A stretch of DNA of 34,110 nucleotides, taken from Ga0077555 sp031406575 (GTDB taxonomy: Bacteria > Pseudomonadota > Alphaproteobacteria > Rhizobiales > Hyphomicrobiaceae). Every line of letters starts with the position of its first letter. Position 1 is the stretch's first letter. Below are positions 7,905-16,240 of the stretch, in pieces. The DNA is taken from the NCBI GenBank assembly GCA_031406575.1, contig JANOHP010000227.1:1-34110 (forward strand), read 5' to 3'. The translations under genes and the position numbers were made by a program. Below the pieces are notes generated by a model, which ran no database searches, was not told where the DNA came from, and saw only the letters and a program-made list of their open reading frames with translations.

Positions 7905-8023
7905 ACCCTGTCTGCGCCTGCGACGACGCCCTCGCGTAAATCCACTGGACACCCCCCGTGCGCAGCGGCATGTTGCGGCCGCATATGGAATTTTCCCTAT
8001 TCGGCCGACGGGCAACACATCAC

Positions 8024-8998
8024 ATGACTTTGGAAACGGAAGCCGTGCTCGACCGCCGGCAACTGCGCCGATCGCTGTCACTGTGGCGGGTCCTCGCCAT
8101 CGTCGCGGGTGCCCTGATGGTCGGGGTTCTGGCGATCGTGGGCACCAGCGACAAACCGAGCCTCGCCGGCGGCGCCAAGAAACAAATCGCGCGCGTGGCC
8201 CTGGAAGGCGTCATTACCGAAAATCGCGACCAAATTCGCATGCTGAAGCAGATCGCCGACGCCCCCCATGTCGAAGCGGTGATCTTGTTCATCAATAGCC
8301 CGGGCGGCACGACCACGGGCGGTGAGGCCCTGTTCGAAGCCATCCGCAGCGTCTCGGCAAAGAAGCCCGTGGTCGCGCAATTCGGCACCATCGCCACATC
8401 GGCGGCCTACATCTGCGGGCTGGCCACCGATCAGATTTTTGCGCGCGCCAACACCATTACCGGTTCGGTCGGCGTCATCTTCCAGTGGGCCGAGGTCAGT
8501 GAACTGATGGCCAAGCTCGGCGTGAAGATGAACGAGGTCAAAAGCGGACCGCTCAAGGCCAATCCCTCACCGTTCCAGCCTGTCGATGCGGCGGGACGCG
8601 AGGCGGCCGAAAAAATGGTGGCCGACTCCATGAAATGGTTTCGTGGCCTCGTCACCAGCCGACGCAATGTCGACACGTCGGCTATTCCGGGCCTCGAACA
8701 GGGGGGAATCTTCTCCGGCCGCGAAGCCCTCCAGCACAAACTGGTGGATCAGATCGGCGGCGAAGCCGACGTGATGCGATGGCTGAACGAGGCGCGGGGG
8801 GTGACGAAAGACCTGAGCGTCGTCGACTGGAAGCCCAAGGCCATCGAAAGTTGGGGCGTGCTCGGCATGCTCGGGCGGGCCATGGCCCGTGCAGTCGGCG
8901 TAGACGCAGAGTGGGTGCGGTTGTTGAGTGACGATACCAGAATTGGTGCACTGACCCTTGACGGGCTTGTGTCGATTTGGCAGCCTGCTGAAAAATAA
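8024..8998 (+). CDS. sppA: Signal peptide peptidase SppA-like, family S49
   Basis: 324 residues from ATG 8024, preferred over upstream in-frame ATGs because the protein then starts MTLETEAVLDRRQLRRSLSLWRV, as alphaproteobacterial homologues do. A single N-terminal membrane anchor (~22-40) is followed by one S49 domain. It is thus the short form, half the size of E. coli SppA. The predicted nucleophile is Ser126 in GTIATSAAYI, and the general base is Lys178 in KSGPLKANPSPF; FINSPGG at 90-95 forms the oxyanion region. The enzyme cuts leftover signal peptides in the membrane. It is followed after 37 bp by ihfB, a common pairing in these bacteria. Confidence 0.93.
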   Translation: MTLETEAVLDRRQLRRSLSLWRVLAIVAGALMVGVLAIVGTSDKPSLAGGAKKQIARVALEGVITENRDQIRMLKQIADAPHVEAVILFINSPGGTTTGGEALFEAIRSVSAKKPVVAQFGTIATSAAYICGLATDQIFARANTITGSVGVIFQWAEVSELMAKLGVKMNEVKSGPLKANPSPFQPVDAAGREAAEKMVADSMKWFRGLVTSRRNVDTSAIPGLEQGGIFSGREALQHKLVDQIGGEADVMRWLNEARGVTKDLSVVDWKPKAIESWGVLGMLGRAMARAVGVDAEWVRLLSDDTRIGALTLDGLVSIWQPAEK

Positions 8999-9035
8999 AC
9001 ACATTTCGGGACAGGGACCGGAAGGGGCGCAGCGT

Positions 9036-9344
9036 ATGATCAAGTCTGAGTTGATTGCCAGAATCGCGGGGGCCAATCCGCATCTTTACCACCGCGACAT
9101 CGAAAAGATCGTCAATGTCATTTTCGACGAAATCGTCGATGCTTTGGCGCGTGGCGATCGGGTCGAGTTGCGAGGGTTTGGCGCCTTTACCGTGAAACAC
9201 CGCCCGCCCCGGACCGGGCGCAATCCGCGCACGGGCGCTTCGGTGAAAGTCGACGAGAAATTCGTGCCGTTCTTCAAGACCGGCAAAGAATTGCGCGAGC
9301 GCTTGAACGGCCAGATCGCCGCCTTGAGCGCGCGGGCCCGTTAG
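9036..9344 (+). CDS. ihfB: Integration host factor subunit beta
   Basis: 102 residues, the usual size. The start is at MIKSELIARIA (ATG 9036) with GAAGGGG about 8 bases upstream; a longer in-frame start would run into sppA. It has the HU/IHF fold, with VELRGFGAFTVKHRPPRTGRNPRTG covering the signature and the beta-arm. The Pro in GRNPRTG is the residue that intercalates DNA. It binds and sharply bends DNA as a heterodimer with IHF alpha, which is encoded elsewhere. Confidence 0.95.
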   Translation: MIKSELIARIAGANPHLYHRDIEKIVNVIFDEIVDALARGDRVELRGFGAFTVKHRPPRTGRNPRTGASVKVDEKFVPFFKTGKELRERLNGQIAALSARAR

Positions 9345-9363
9345 CGGGCGAACGGAGGACGAC

Positions 9364-9729
9364 GTGCTGCGACGCCTGCTCATCCTACCCATCGTCCTCG
9401 TCACGGCCGGCATTCTCATTACCGTGTTCGTGTCGAATCGCCATCCCGTGCGGATCGTTCTCGATCCCATTTCGGATGTACCCGTGCTGGCGTTCGAGTT
9501 GCCGTTTTATGTCTACCTCGCGGGCGCACTCATTCTGGGTGTCGTCCTCGGCGGCATGCGCACCTGGGTCGGCCAGAGCCATTGGCGCCGCTCGGCGCGC
9601 ACGCGCGCCCAAGAGGCCATGCGCTGGCAATCGGAGGCCGACCGGCTTCAACGGGAGCGCGAAGACGTGCTCACGGCCAACACCACGGGCGGATCGACGG
9701 CCAAAGCACTGGCCGTGTTGCGTCGCTGA
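9364..9729 (+). CDS. lapA: LapA-domain small inner-membrane protein
   Basis: 121 residues, starting at GTG 9364 with GGAGG 5-9 bases before it. Two membrane spans (~4-24 and ~47-69) flank a short periplasmic stretch with the SNRHPVRIVLDP motif of the LapA/DUF1049 family. The C-terminal part (~75-108) is a charged, coiled-coil-like helix. In gammaproteobacteria LapA works with LapB in controlling lipopolysaccharide synthesis; here no lapB is in view, so the role is by family only. It follows ihfB by 19 bp. Confidence 0.85.
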   Translation: MLRRLLILPIVLVTAGILITVFVSNRHPVRIVLDPISDVPVLAFELPFYVYLAGALILGVVLGGMRTWVGQSHWRRSARTRAQEAMRWQSEADRLQREREDVLTANTTGGSTAKALAVLRR

Positions 9730-9907
9730 CGTCCCAGACGTCCGACGCAAAAAACAACGGCCCCATTACTGTGCCCACCGCTTCGGGCGGCACGACCCGC
9801 GCGCTGTGCCATCCCCATTGAAGCGCCGCTGAAAAGTCGGCATAGGAGGGCGCAACGGACGGCCAGCGAGCACCTGGGCCCCGACCCGATACGAGGCGCA
9901 CGATCCC

Positions 9908-10555
9908 ATGGCGGCACGCGTAAAAATTTGCGGCATCAAGACCGCCGAGGCGATGGCCGCCGCTCTGGAGGCGCGCGCCGACCTCATCGGGCTGGTGTTT
10001 TTTCCGCCCAGCCCCCGCAGCCTCACCCTCGATGAAGCGATGCCGCTCGCCGATTACGCGCGCGGCAACGCCGCCATCGTGGCCCTCGTGGTCGATGCCG
10101 ACGATACGCTCCTCGACTCCATCGTCTCGGCGATCAATCCCGATCTGCTGCAAGTGCATGGCAGCGAGACGCCGAAACGGGTCGCGCACATTCGCGAACG
10201 CTTCGGCAAGCCCGTCATGAAAGCCATCAAAGTGGCCACGATCGACGATGCGCGCACCGCGCTCGCCTACCGCGACGTGGCCGACCTCGTGCTGTTCGAT
10301 GCCAAACCGCCCCCCGGCGCCGACCGTCCTGGCGGCCACGGCGTCGCGTTCGACTGGAGTGTGCTCGCCGACGTGCGCGAGCAGGTCCCGTTCATGCTGT
10401 CGGGTGGATTGACGCCCGACACCGTCGCAGCAGCGATCCGCGCGACGGGGGCCACCGTGGTCGACGTCTCGTCGGGCGTGGAGAGTGCCCCTGGTGTCAA
10501 AGACCCCGAGCTGATCCGAGCCTTCATTCGCGCCGCCAAAGGCGCACCCATCTGA
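9908..10555 (+). CDS. trpF: Phosphoribosylanthranilate isomerase
   Basis: 215 residues, a complete single-domain beta/alpha barrel. The catalytic general base Cys8 is in VKICGIK, and the general acid Asp131 is in LVLFDAKPP. The phosphate-binding loops are LSGGLTPDTV and DVSSGVES. It converts N-(5-phosphoribosyl)anthranilate to CdRP in tryptophan synthesis. First gene of a trpF-trpB-trpA set; 178 bp separate it from lapA. The trpE, trpD and trpC genes are not in the window. Confidence 0.97.
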   Translation: MAARVKICGIKTAEAMAAALEARADLIGLVFFPPSPRSLTLDEAMPLADYARGNAAIVALVVDADDTLLDSIVSAINPDLLQVHGSETPKRVAHIRERFGKPVMKAIKVATIDDARTALAYRDVADLVLFDAKPPPGADRPGGHGVAFDWSVLADVREQVPFMLSGGLTPDTVAAAIRATGATVVDVSSGVESAPGVKDPELIRAFIRAAKGAPI

Positions 10556-10606
10556 CCGACACGACGCCCCCCGACACCGATGACTCGCAGAGGACCCCAC
10601 ACGCCC

Positions 10607-11851
10607 ATGGCACCCCTTAATCCGACCCACGATCAGACGCGGTCGCCCAACAGCTTCAGGGCCGGCCCCGACGACAAAGGTTTTTTCGGCCTGTTCGGCG
10701 GGCGCTTTGTCGCCGAAACCCTGATGCCGCTGATCTTGGAACTCGACGCGGCCTACGAGGCCGCCAAGGCCGATCCGACGTTCCAGGCCCAGATCGATCA
10801 TCTCAATACCCACTACGCGGGTCGGCCATCGCCGCTGTATCTGGCGGAAAACATCACCGCCGATCTCGGCGGCGCCAAGGTCTACTTCAAGCGCGATGAG
10901 CTCAATCACACGGGCTCCCACAAGATCAACAATTGCCTGGGCCAAATTCTGCTGGCCAAACGCATGGGCAAGACGCGCATCATCGCCGAGACGGGGGCTG
11001 GCCAACACGGGGTGGCGGTGGCGACGGTGTGCGCGCGCTTCAAACTGCCGTGCGAAATCTACATGGGTGCCACCGACGTCGAGCGCCAATCGCCCAATGT
11101 GGCGCGCATGATGTTGCTGGGCGCCAAGGTCAACCCCGTCACGTCGGGCGCCGGCACGCTCAAAGACGCCATGAACGAGGCGCTGCGCGACTGGGTCACC
11201 AACGTGCGCGATACCTACTACCTGATCGGCACGGCGGCGGGTCCCCACCCCTATCCCGCGATGGTGCGCGATTTCCAATCGGTCATCGGGTCTGAGGTGC
11301 GTGAACAGATGATGGCGGCCGAGGGTCGGCTGCCCGATACGCTCGTGGCCTGCATCGGCGGCGGCTCGAACGCCATCGGCCTCTTCCACCCGTTTCTCGA
11401 CGACAAGGGCGTGGTGATTTTCGGCGTCGAAGCCGCAGGCCACGGCCTCGAGGTGCCCAATGGCCATGCCGCCTCGATGAACGGGGGGCGGCCGGGCGTC
11501 CTGCACGGCAACCGCACCTATCTGCTACAGGATGCCGACGGGCAAATCCTCGAGGGCCATTCGATTTCGGCGGGCCTCGATTATCCCGGTGTCGGCCCCG
11601 AGCACTCCTCGCTGAAGGATACGGGCCGCGTCACCTACGTGTCGGCGACGGACACGGACGCCTTGGACGCCCTGCAATACTGCACGCGGATGGAAGGCAT
11701 CATCCCCGCACTTGAGCCGTCGCACGCGCTCGCCCACGTCATGCGGCTGGCGCCGCAGCTGCCCAAGGACAACTTGCTGGTGATGAACTTGTGCGGGCGC
11801 GGCGACAAGGATCTGTTCACCGTCGCCAAGGCGCTCGGCTTGCAGATTTGA
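10607..11851 (+). CDS. trpB: Tryptophan synthase beta chain
   Basis: 414 residues from ATG 10607. An ATG at 10580 is in frame, but it has no ribosome site and gives an N-terminus longer than usual, while AGAGGA precedes 10607 at long spacing. The family core begins at PNSFRAGPDDKGFFGLFGGRFV. The PLP lysine is Lys106 in NHTGSHKINN, and the phosphate-binding loop is CIGGGSNAIG. The C-terminus is complete (NLCGRGDKDLFTVAKAL). It condenses indole with serine in complex with TrpA. Unusually, 296 bp separate it from trpA. Confidence 0.97.
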   Translation: MAPLNPTHDQTRSPNSFRAGPDDKGFFGLFGGRFVAETLMPLILELDAAYEAAKADPTFQAQIDHLNTHYAGRPSPLYLAENITADLGGAKVYFKRDELNHTGSHKINNCLGQILLAKRMGKTRIIAETGAGQHGVAVATVCARFKLPCEIYMGATDVERQSPNVARMMLLGAKVNPVTSGAGTLKDAMNEALRDWVTNVRDTYYLIGTAAGPHPYPAMVRDFQSVIGSEVREQMMAAEGRLPDTLVACIGGGSNAIGLFHPFLDDKGVVIFGVEAAGHGLEVPNGHAASMNGGRPGVLHGNRTYLLQDADGQILEGHSISAGLDYPGVGPEHSSLKDTGRVTYVSATDTDALDALQYCTRMEGIIPALEPSHALAHVMRLAPQLPKDNLLVMNLCGRGDKDLFTVAKALGLQI

Positions 11852-11891
11852 GGGCCTGAGGACAGCACGATTCGTTGCGAAGTGTCACGTG

Positions 11892-12059
11892 ATGGAGCAT
11901 CGCTTCGGCCCGGTGCTCTTTACGAAAATCGACCTGGGCCGAGGCGTCACCATCAATCCCGATATCGGCGTTTTCTTCGGATTGACCAATGGGACGCCCG
12001 ACTTGGCGCTGAAAATCAACATCAGCATCCCGCTGATCAAGCCCGCCAAAAACGATTGA
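11892..12059 (+). pseudogene. 55-codon fragment resembling the C-terminus of an outer-membrane beta-barrel protein
   Basis: Between trpB and trpA lies an open frame that starts MEHRFGPVLFTKIDLGRG, contains the stretch PDIGVFFGLTNGTPDLALKI and ends in TGA at 12057. About three quarters of its codons end in G or C, like the neighbouring genes, so it looks like real coding sequence. Alternating hydrophobic residues and the phrase GVFFGLT..TPD.ALK.N resemble the last strands of beta-barrel 'transporter-like' proteins seen in proteobacteria; this match is from memory. The same frame stays open upstream into trpB. There is no signal peptide and no clear ribosome site. It is most likely the leftover 3' end of a decayed gene; a functional small protein is less likely. 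Confidence 0.5.
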
Positions 12060-12147
12060 GGCGCGCGTTCGGGCCACCTCGCGCGACTTGACCGAGGTCG
12101 CCCCGACAGCCTACGACCGGTCCGAACTGAGCCGAGGACCGTTGCCG

Positions 12148-12987
12148 ATGACCGCACTGACCGTTCCAACCACGCGCATCGACCGCCGCTTCGCCGCTCT
12201 GAAACAAGAGGGGCGGGCCGCCCTCGTCACGTTCATCACGGCGGGCGATCCCGACCTCGACACGTCCCGCCAGATCCTCACGGGCCTGCCCGCGGCCGGC
12301 GCCGACATCATCGAACTCGGCATGCCGTTCTCCGATCCGATGGCCGATGGACCCGCTATTCAAGCGTCGTCCCAGCGCGCACTGGCCGCCGGCATGACGC
12401 TGCGCAAGACGCTGGCGCTCGTCGCCGATTTCCGCACGCGGGACAAAGAGACGCCGATCGTCTTGATGGGGTATTACAACCCGATCTACGTCTTTCCCGG
12501 CGACGCCTTCCTGGCCGAAGCGGAAGCGGCGGGCGTCGATGGCTTGATCATCGTCGACCTGCCACCCGAAGCCGACGAGGAGCTGTGCCTTCCCGCCATG
12601 CGCCACGGCCTGAATTTCATTCGCCTGGCAACACCCACCACCGATGCCAAACGGCTGCCGACGGTTCTGCAGAATTCGTCGGGCTTCGTTTATTATGTCT
12701 CGATCACCGGAATTACGGGGTCGGCGGCCCCGGTCGTCAACGATGTGCATGCGCAAGTCCATCGCATTCGCCAAGCCACGACACTGCCCGTCGCGGTCGG
12801 CTTCGGCGTGCGCACGCCCGAGCAGGCGAAGGCCATTGCCCGGGGCGCAGACGGTGTTGTCGTGGGGTCGGCGCTCGTTAACGCTCTTCGCGATTCGCTC
12901 GATACACAGGGCAGAGCCGGTGGCAAGACGGTGTCGGCCGTCCTGGAACTGGTGAAAAGCTTGAGTGCGGCATTGCGGAACGGGTAG
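12148..12987 (+). CDS. trpA: Tryptophan synthase alpha chain
   Basis: 279 residues from ATG 12148, chosen because GAGGA lies 9 bases upstream and family homology begins just after. A TTG 60 bases earlier is in frame but unsupported. The catalytic residues are Glu56 in IIELGMPFSDP and Asp67 in DPMADGP. Loop 6 is SGFVYYVSITGITG, and the phosphate-binding part is GFGVRTPEQAK with ADGVVVGSALV. It cleaves indole-3-glycerol phosphate and passes indole to TrpB through the tunnel. Confidence 0.97.
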   Translation: MTALTVPTTRIDRRFAALKQEGRAALVTFITAGDPDLDTSRQILTGLPAAGADIIELGMPFSDPMADGPAIQASSQRALAAGMTLRKTLALVADFRTRDKETPIVLMGYYNPIYVFPGDAFLAEAEAAGVDGLIIVDLPPEADEELCLPAMRHGLNFIRLATPTTDAKRLPTVLQNSSGFVYYVSITGITGSAAPVVNDVHAQVHRIRQATTLPVAVGFGVRTPEQAKAIARGADGVVVGSALVNALRDSLDTQGRAGGKTVSAVLELVKSLSAALRNG

Positions 12988-13117
12988 TCGTGCGCCTATT
13001 TAGCGCGTGGGTGCCGTCATCGAGCCGCCATATTCCGGTACCGAGTGAGCGATCTGGACGATCGCCCGCACCACCGTCGGGCCCCGACCCTCGGTCTGGC
13101 CCAGGGAGCTAAAAAGC

Positions 13118-14191
13118 GTGAACTGGATCAACAACGTCGTTCGGCCGAAAATCCGCAGCCTGCTGACGACGCGGCGCGAGCCGCCCGACAACTTCTGGAT
13201 GAAATGCGGCGGCTGCGGCCAGATGTCGGACCGCAAAGCCCTCGAGGAAAACGCGTTCGTTTTCCCGTGCTGCAATCATCACGAGAAAGTGGACGCGCGC
13301 GCGCGCCTCGAGATGCTGTTCGACAAGGGCGAATTCACGACCGTCGCCGTGCCCGAGATGGCCATAGACCCGTTGAAGTTTCGTGACGGCAAGCGTTACA
13401 CGGACCGCCTCAAGGAAGCCAAAACCAAAACCGGCCAAGCAGATGCCGTGCTGATCGGTGTCGGCAAACTCGACGGCCAACCCGTCGTCGCCGCCGTACA
13501 GGATTTCCGCTTCATGGCGGGATCCCTGGGTATGGCGGCCGGGGAAGCGGTTGTCACCGCGATGCTACGCGCTGTCGAGCTCAAATCCCCGTTCGTTTTG
13601 TTTGCAGCGTCGGGTGGCGCCCGCATGCAGGAAGGCATCCTGTCACTCATGCAGATGCCGCGCACGACCATTGCCGTGCAGCGGCTGCGCGAGGCGCGGC
13701 TGCCCTATATCGTCGTCTTGACCGATCCCACGACGGGCGGCGTGACAGCGTCCTACGCCATGTTGGGTGACGTGCAGATTGCCGAGCCGGGAGCGTTGAT
13801 CTGCTTTGCTGGCCCCCGCGTCATCCAGCAGACGATCCGCGAGCAGCTTCCCGAGGGCTTCCAACGCGCCGAATACCTGCTGGCCCACGGCATGATCGAC
13901 GCCGTGATCCACCGCCACAAACTGCGCGAGAGCCTGTCGCGCCTCGTGCGCGTGCTGATGGCTGGACCGCGCGCCGCAGTCGGCGCTCGCGATGCGCAAA
14001 AAAAGCCGATCGGTTACATCCGCAGCATGAACGGGCATGCCGTCGATGGCGGTGTCGTCGAAACGCTGGCGCGGGGCTCCGGAATGATCGAGCCCGAACC
14101 GGTAAGCGACGACAAGCGGTTCGAGCTGCGCAAGCCCGTGCGCAAAGAGGGCGAGCCGGGTCTGCCCCGCGCGCCCAAAGACGCGCGCTGA
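13118..14191 (+). CDS. accD: Acetyl-CoA carboxylase carboxyltransferase subunit beta
   Basis: 357 residues, starting at GTG 13118 (AGGGAG upstream) with the alphaproteobacterial N-terminus MNWINNVVRPKIRS. The crotonase-like carboxyltransferase core includes FMAGSLGMAAGEAV, FAASGGARMQEG and DPTTGGVTASYAMLGD, which bind the acetyl-CoA side. It forms malonyl-CoA with AccA (not in window). The N-terminal zinc ribbon is irregular. Cys30 and Cys33 form a normal CxxC, but the second pair reads F-P-C-C (Cys51, Cys52) where CxxC is expected; part of this motif is also lost in other Rhizobiales. A Lys/Arg-rich C-terminal tail extends past the core. It lies between trpA and folC, the usual order. Confidence 0.96.
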   Translation: MNWINNVVRPKIRSLLTTRREPPDNFWMKCGGCGQMSDRKALEENAFVFPCCNHHEKVDARARLEMLFDKGEFTTVAVPEMAIDPLKFRDGKRYTDRLKEAKTKTGQADAVLIGVGKLDGQPVVAAVQDFRFMAGSLGMAAGEAVVTAMLRAVELKSPFVLFAASGGARMQEGILSLMQMPRTTIAVQRLREARLPYIVVLTDPTTGGVTASYAMLGDVQIAEPGALICFAGPRVIQQTIREQLPEGFQRAEYLLAHGMIDAVIHRHKLRESLSRLVRVLMAGPRAAVGARDAQKKPIGYIRSMNGHAVDGGVVETLARGSGMIEPEPVSDDKRFELRKPVRKEGEPGLPRAPKDAR

Positions 14192-14258
14192 ACGGAACTG
14201 GCTGGCGACCCTCACGTTCGGGAGCCTTTGTCGAAACCCATCGGCGGAGGCGCGGACC

Positions 14259-15590
14259 ATGGCCGAACTCGACGATATTCTGGCGCGCCTGACAACGCTG
14301 CATCCCGTGATGATCGATCTGTCGCTGGGTCGCGTGCAGCGCCTGCTTGAGCGCCTGGGCAACCCGCAGACACGTTTCCCGCCGGTGATCCACGTGGCGG
14401 GGACCAACGGCAAGGGGTCGACCACCGCCTTCCTCAAGGCCATGCTCGAGGCCTCGGGCCAGCGCGTCCACGTCTACACATCACCCCACCTCGTGCGCTT
14501 CGCCGAGCGGATCGCTGTACCCGGCGCCGACGGCATCGCGCGGCCGATCGATGATCGCCTGCTCTCCGGCTATCTGGAGCGCGTCGAGACGGTCAACGCT
14601 GGCGATCCCATCACCTTTTTCGAGGTGACGATGGCGGCAGCCTTCGTGGCGTTTTCCGAAATTCCGGCCGATGCCGTGCTTCTGGAAGTGGGCCTCGGCG
14701 GGGAATTCGATTCGACCAACGTCATCGACGCGCCCGAACTGTGCGTCATCACCCCCATCGCCATGGATCACGCCGACAAGCTCGGCGGCACGCTGTCGGC
14801 CATTGCCCGGGCGAAAGCGGGGATTCTGAAAGCGGGTGCGCCGTGCGTCGTTGCTGTGCAGGAGCCCGAGGTGCTGAACGTCATCCGTGCCAAGGCGCGT
14901 GCCGTGGGGGCGCCACTTTCTCTTTGGGGCGAGGATTTCGAGGCGTTCGAACAGCGCGGACGCCTCGTCTATCAAAGCGAGGCGGAACTGCTCGATCTGC
15001 CCATGCCGGCGCTGACGGGGCGTCATCAAATCATCAATGCGGGGACGGCCATCGCCGCAGCCCGGCGCTTGCACGCGTTCGCCATTTCAGACGCCGCGAT
15101 CGCCCGCGGTCTCACCCAGGTGCGCTGGCCGGCGCGCATGCAGCGGCTGGAAGGTGGGCCGCTGGGCGCCAAGCTCGCCGCCGATGCCGAGTTGTGGTTG
15201 GACGGTGGACATAATCCGCACGGGGGCCGAGCCATTGCGCAAACGCTCGCCGATCTCGAGGATCGCGCGTCCAAGCCCGTGATCTTGATCGTGGGCATGA
15301 TGGGACAGAAAGACGTCGACGGCTTCCTGACGCCCTTCCGGGGCCTGGCGCAGCGCGTCATTGCCGTGCCGGTGCCCGGGGCGCACGAGCGGCCCCACGA
15401 GCCGGCGGCAGTGGCTCACTGCGCGCTGCAACTGGGATTCACGGTCGAGACCGCGACGAGCGTGCCCGCTGCCCTCGACCGGGTGCGCGCAACCGTGAGT
15501 GGACCCATGCGCATCCTGATCTGCGGCTCGCTCTATCTCGCCGGTCACGTGTTGGCCATGCAGGGGGGATCGCAGGTGCAATCGAACTGA
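14259..15590 (+). CDS. folC: Bifunctional folylpolyglutamate/dihydrofolate synthase
   Basis: 443 residues; start ATG 14259 with GGAGG 8 bases upstream. The ATP-binding P-loop is HVAGTNGKGST at about residues 45-55. Next come the Mur-ligase family motifs YTSPHLVRFAERI and LEVGLGGEFDSTNV, with SPMAMDH-like TPIAMDHADKLG. The C-terminal domain has LDGGHNPHG. It adds glutamate to dihydropteroate or folate to make and retain folates. Last plus-strand gene of the trp-accD-folC series, converging on trxA. Confidence 0.96.
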   Translation: MAELDDILARLTTLHPVMIDLSLGRVQRLLERLGNPQTRFPPVIHVAGTNGKGSTTAFLKAMLEASGQRVHVYTSPHLVRFAERIAVPGADGIARPIDDRLLSGYLERVETVNAGDPITFFEVTMAAAFVAFSEIPADAVLLEVGLGGEFDSTNVIDAPELCVITPIAMDHADKLGGTLSAIARAKAGILKAGAPCVVAVQEPEVLNVIRAKARAVGAPLSLWGEDFEAFEQRGRLVYQSEAELLDLPMPALTGRHQIINAGTAIAAARRLHAFAISDAAIARGLTQVRWPARMQRLEGGPLGAKLAADAELWLDGGHNPHGGRAIAQTLADLEDRASKPVILIVGMMGQKDVDGFLTPFRGLAQRVIAVPVPGAHERPHEPAAVAHCALQLGFTVETATSVPAALDRVRATVSGPMRILICGSLYLAGHVLAMQGGSQVQSN

Positions 15591-15619
15591 AAATGGCCCC
15601 GCCGAACATCGACGGAGCC
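15591..15619 (-). terminator. Terminator between convergent trxA and folC
   Basis: A hairpin at 15595-15619 has 9 pairs in 11 positions and a 3-base loop. On the minus strand it is followed by ATTTTC, a short T-run, so it is best oriented to end the trxA transcript. It begins just after the folC stop and may also serve folC. Confidence 0.55.
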
Positions 15620-15656
15620 ATCGCAAAATCGGGTCTGCATCCTCGCCGGGATCGGC

Positions 15657-15983
15657 TCAGCCGCTCGTCGATTGCTTGATCCAAGCTTCGAGCTTGGATT
15701 TCTGCACCAATGCCCCGACCTGGGTTGCGGCCACTTTGCCGTCTTTGAAGAGCAGCAGCGTCGGCATCGCCTGGATGCGATAGGCCTGCGTCGTCTCGGG
15801 ATTTTGATCGACGTCGATCTTCACGACTTTGACCTTGCCGGCCATCTCCTTCGACACGGCCTCGAGGGCCGGCGCCATGGCCTTGCAGGGTCCGCACCAC
15901 TCCGCGAAGAAATCCACCACGACCGGCTCCTTGGAGCCGAGCACTTCGGTTTTGAAATTGGCGTCATTGACCTCGGTCGTCAT
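15657..15983 (-). CDS. trxA: Thioredoxin
   Basis: 108 residues from ATG 15981-15983, with GAGGA just upstream; the open frame extends to 16721 but that part is not thioredoxin-like. The active site WCGPC is at 29-33, followed by VDVDQNPETTQAYRIQAMPTLLLF with the cis-Pro at 74. It is a cytoplasmic dithiol reductant for ribonucleotide reductase and other targets. It lies 257 bp downstream of addA on the same strand, enough room for its own promoter. Confidence 0.97.
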   Translation of the reverse strand: MTTEVNDANFKTEVLGSKEPVVVDFFAEWCGPCKAMAPALEAVSKEMAGKVKVVKIDVDQNPETTQAYRIQAMPTLLLFKDGKVAATQVGALVQKSKLEAWIKQSTSG

Positions 15984-16240
15984 AAATCCTCGCTTCGCTG
16001 TGCAGCGCCGTCGCGGCGCGTCGCAATCTTTCAGAATCGGTCGTCGCAACGTAGGCAGCGCCCCGACGAGCGTCAAGGACACCCCTTTCGCCATATTCCC
16101 CGGCTGAAAAACCGTGATCACCGGAAATTCAGGAATTTCGGGCCGATGAGCGACACGTGTTGCCCACCCGCACCAATCGGCACGCTGGTGATTTCGGCCG
16201 GCGTTTCTTCTCAGCCGGGGAAAAGGGGGCACCTCCGTCG

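Noticed and set aside
9671..11506. A ~600-codon minus-strand open frame opposite trpF and trpB
   Set aside because: It has no domain signature and lies fully antisense to two complete tryptophan genes.
16098..16220. 10-bp inverted repeat CCCCGGCTGA / TCAGCCGGGG in the addA-trxA gap
   Set aside because: The arms are 103 bases apart with nothing between them. It could contribute to a fold, but I cannot tell it from chance in GC-rich DNA.
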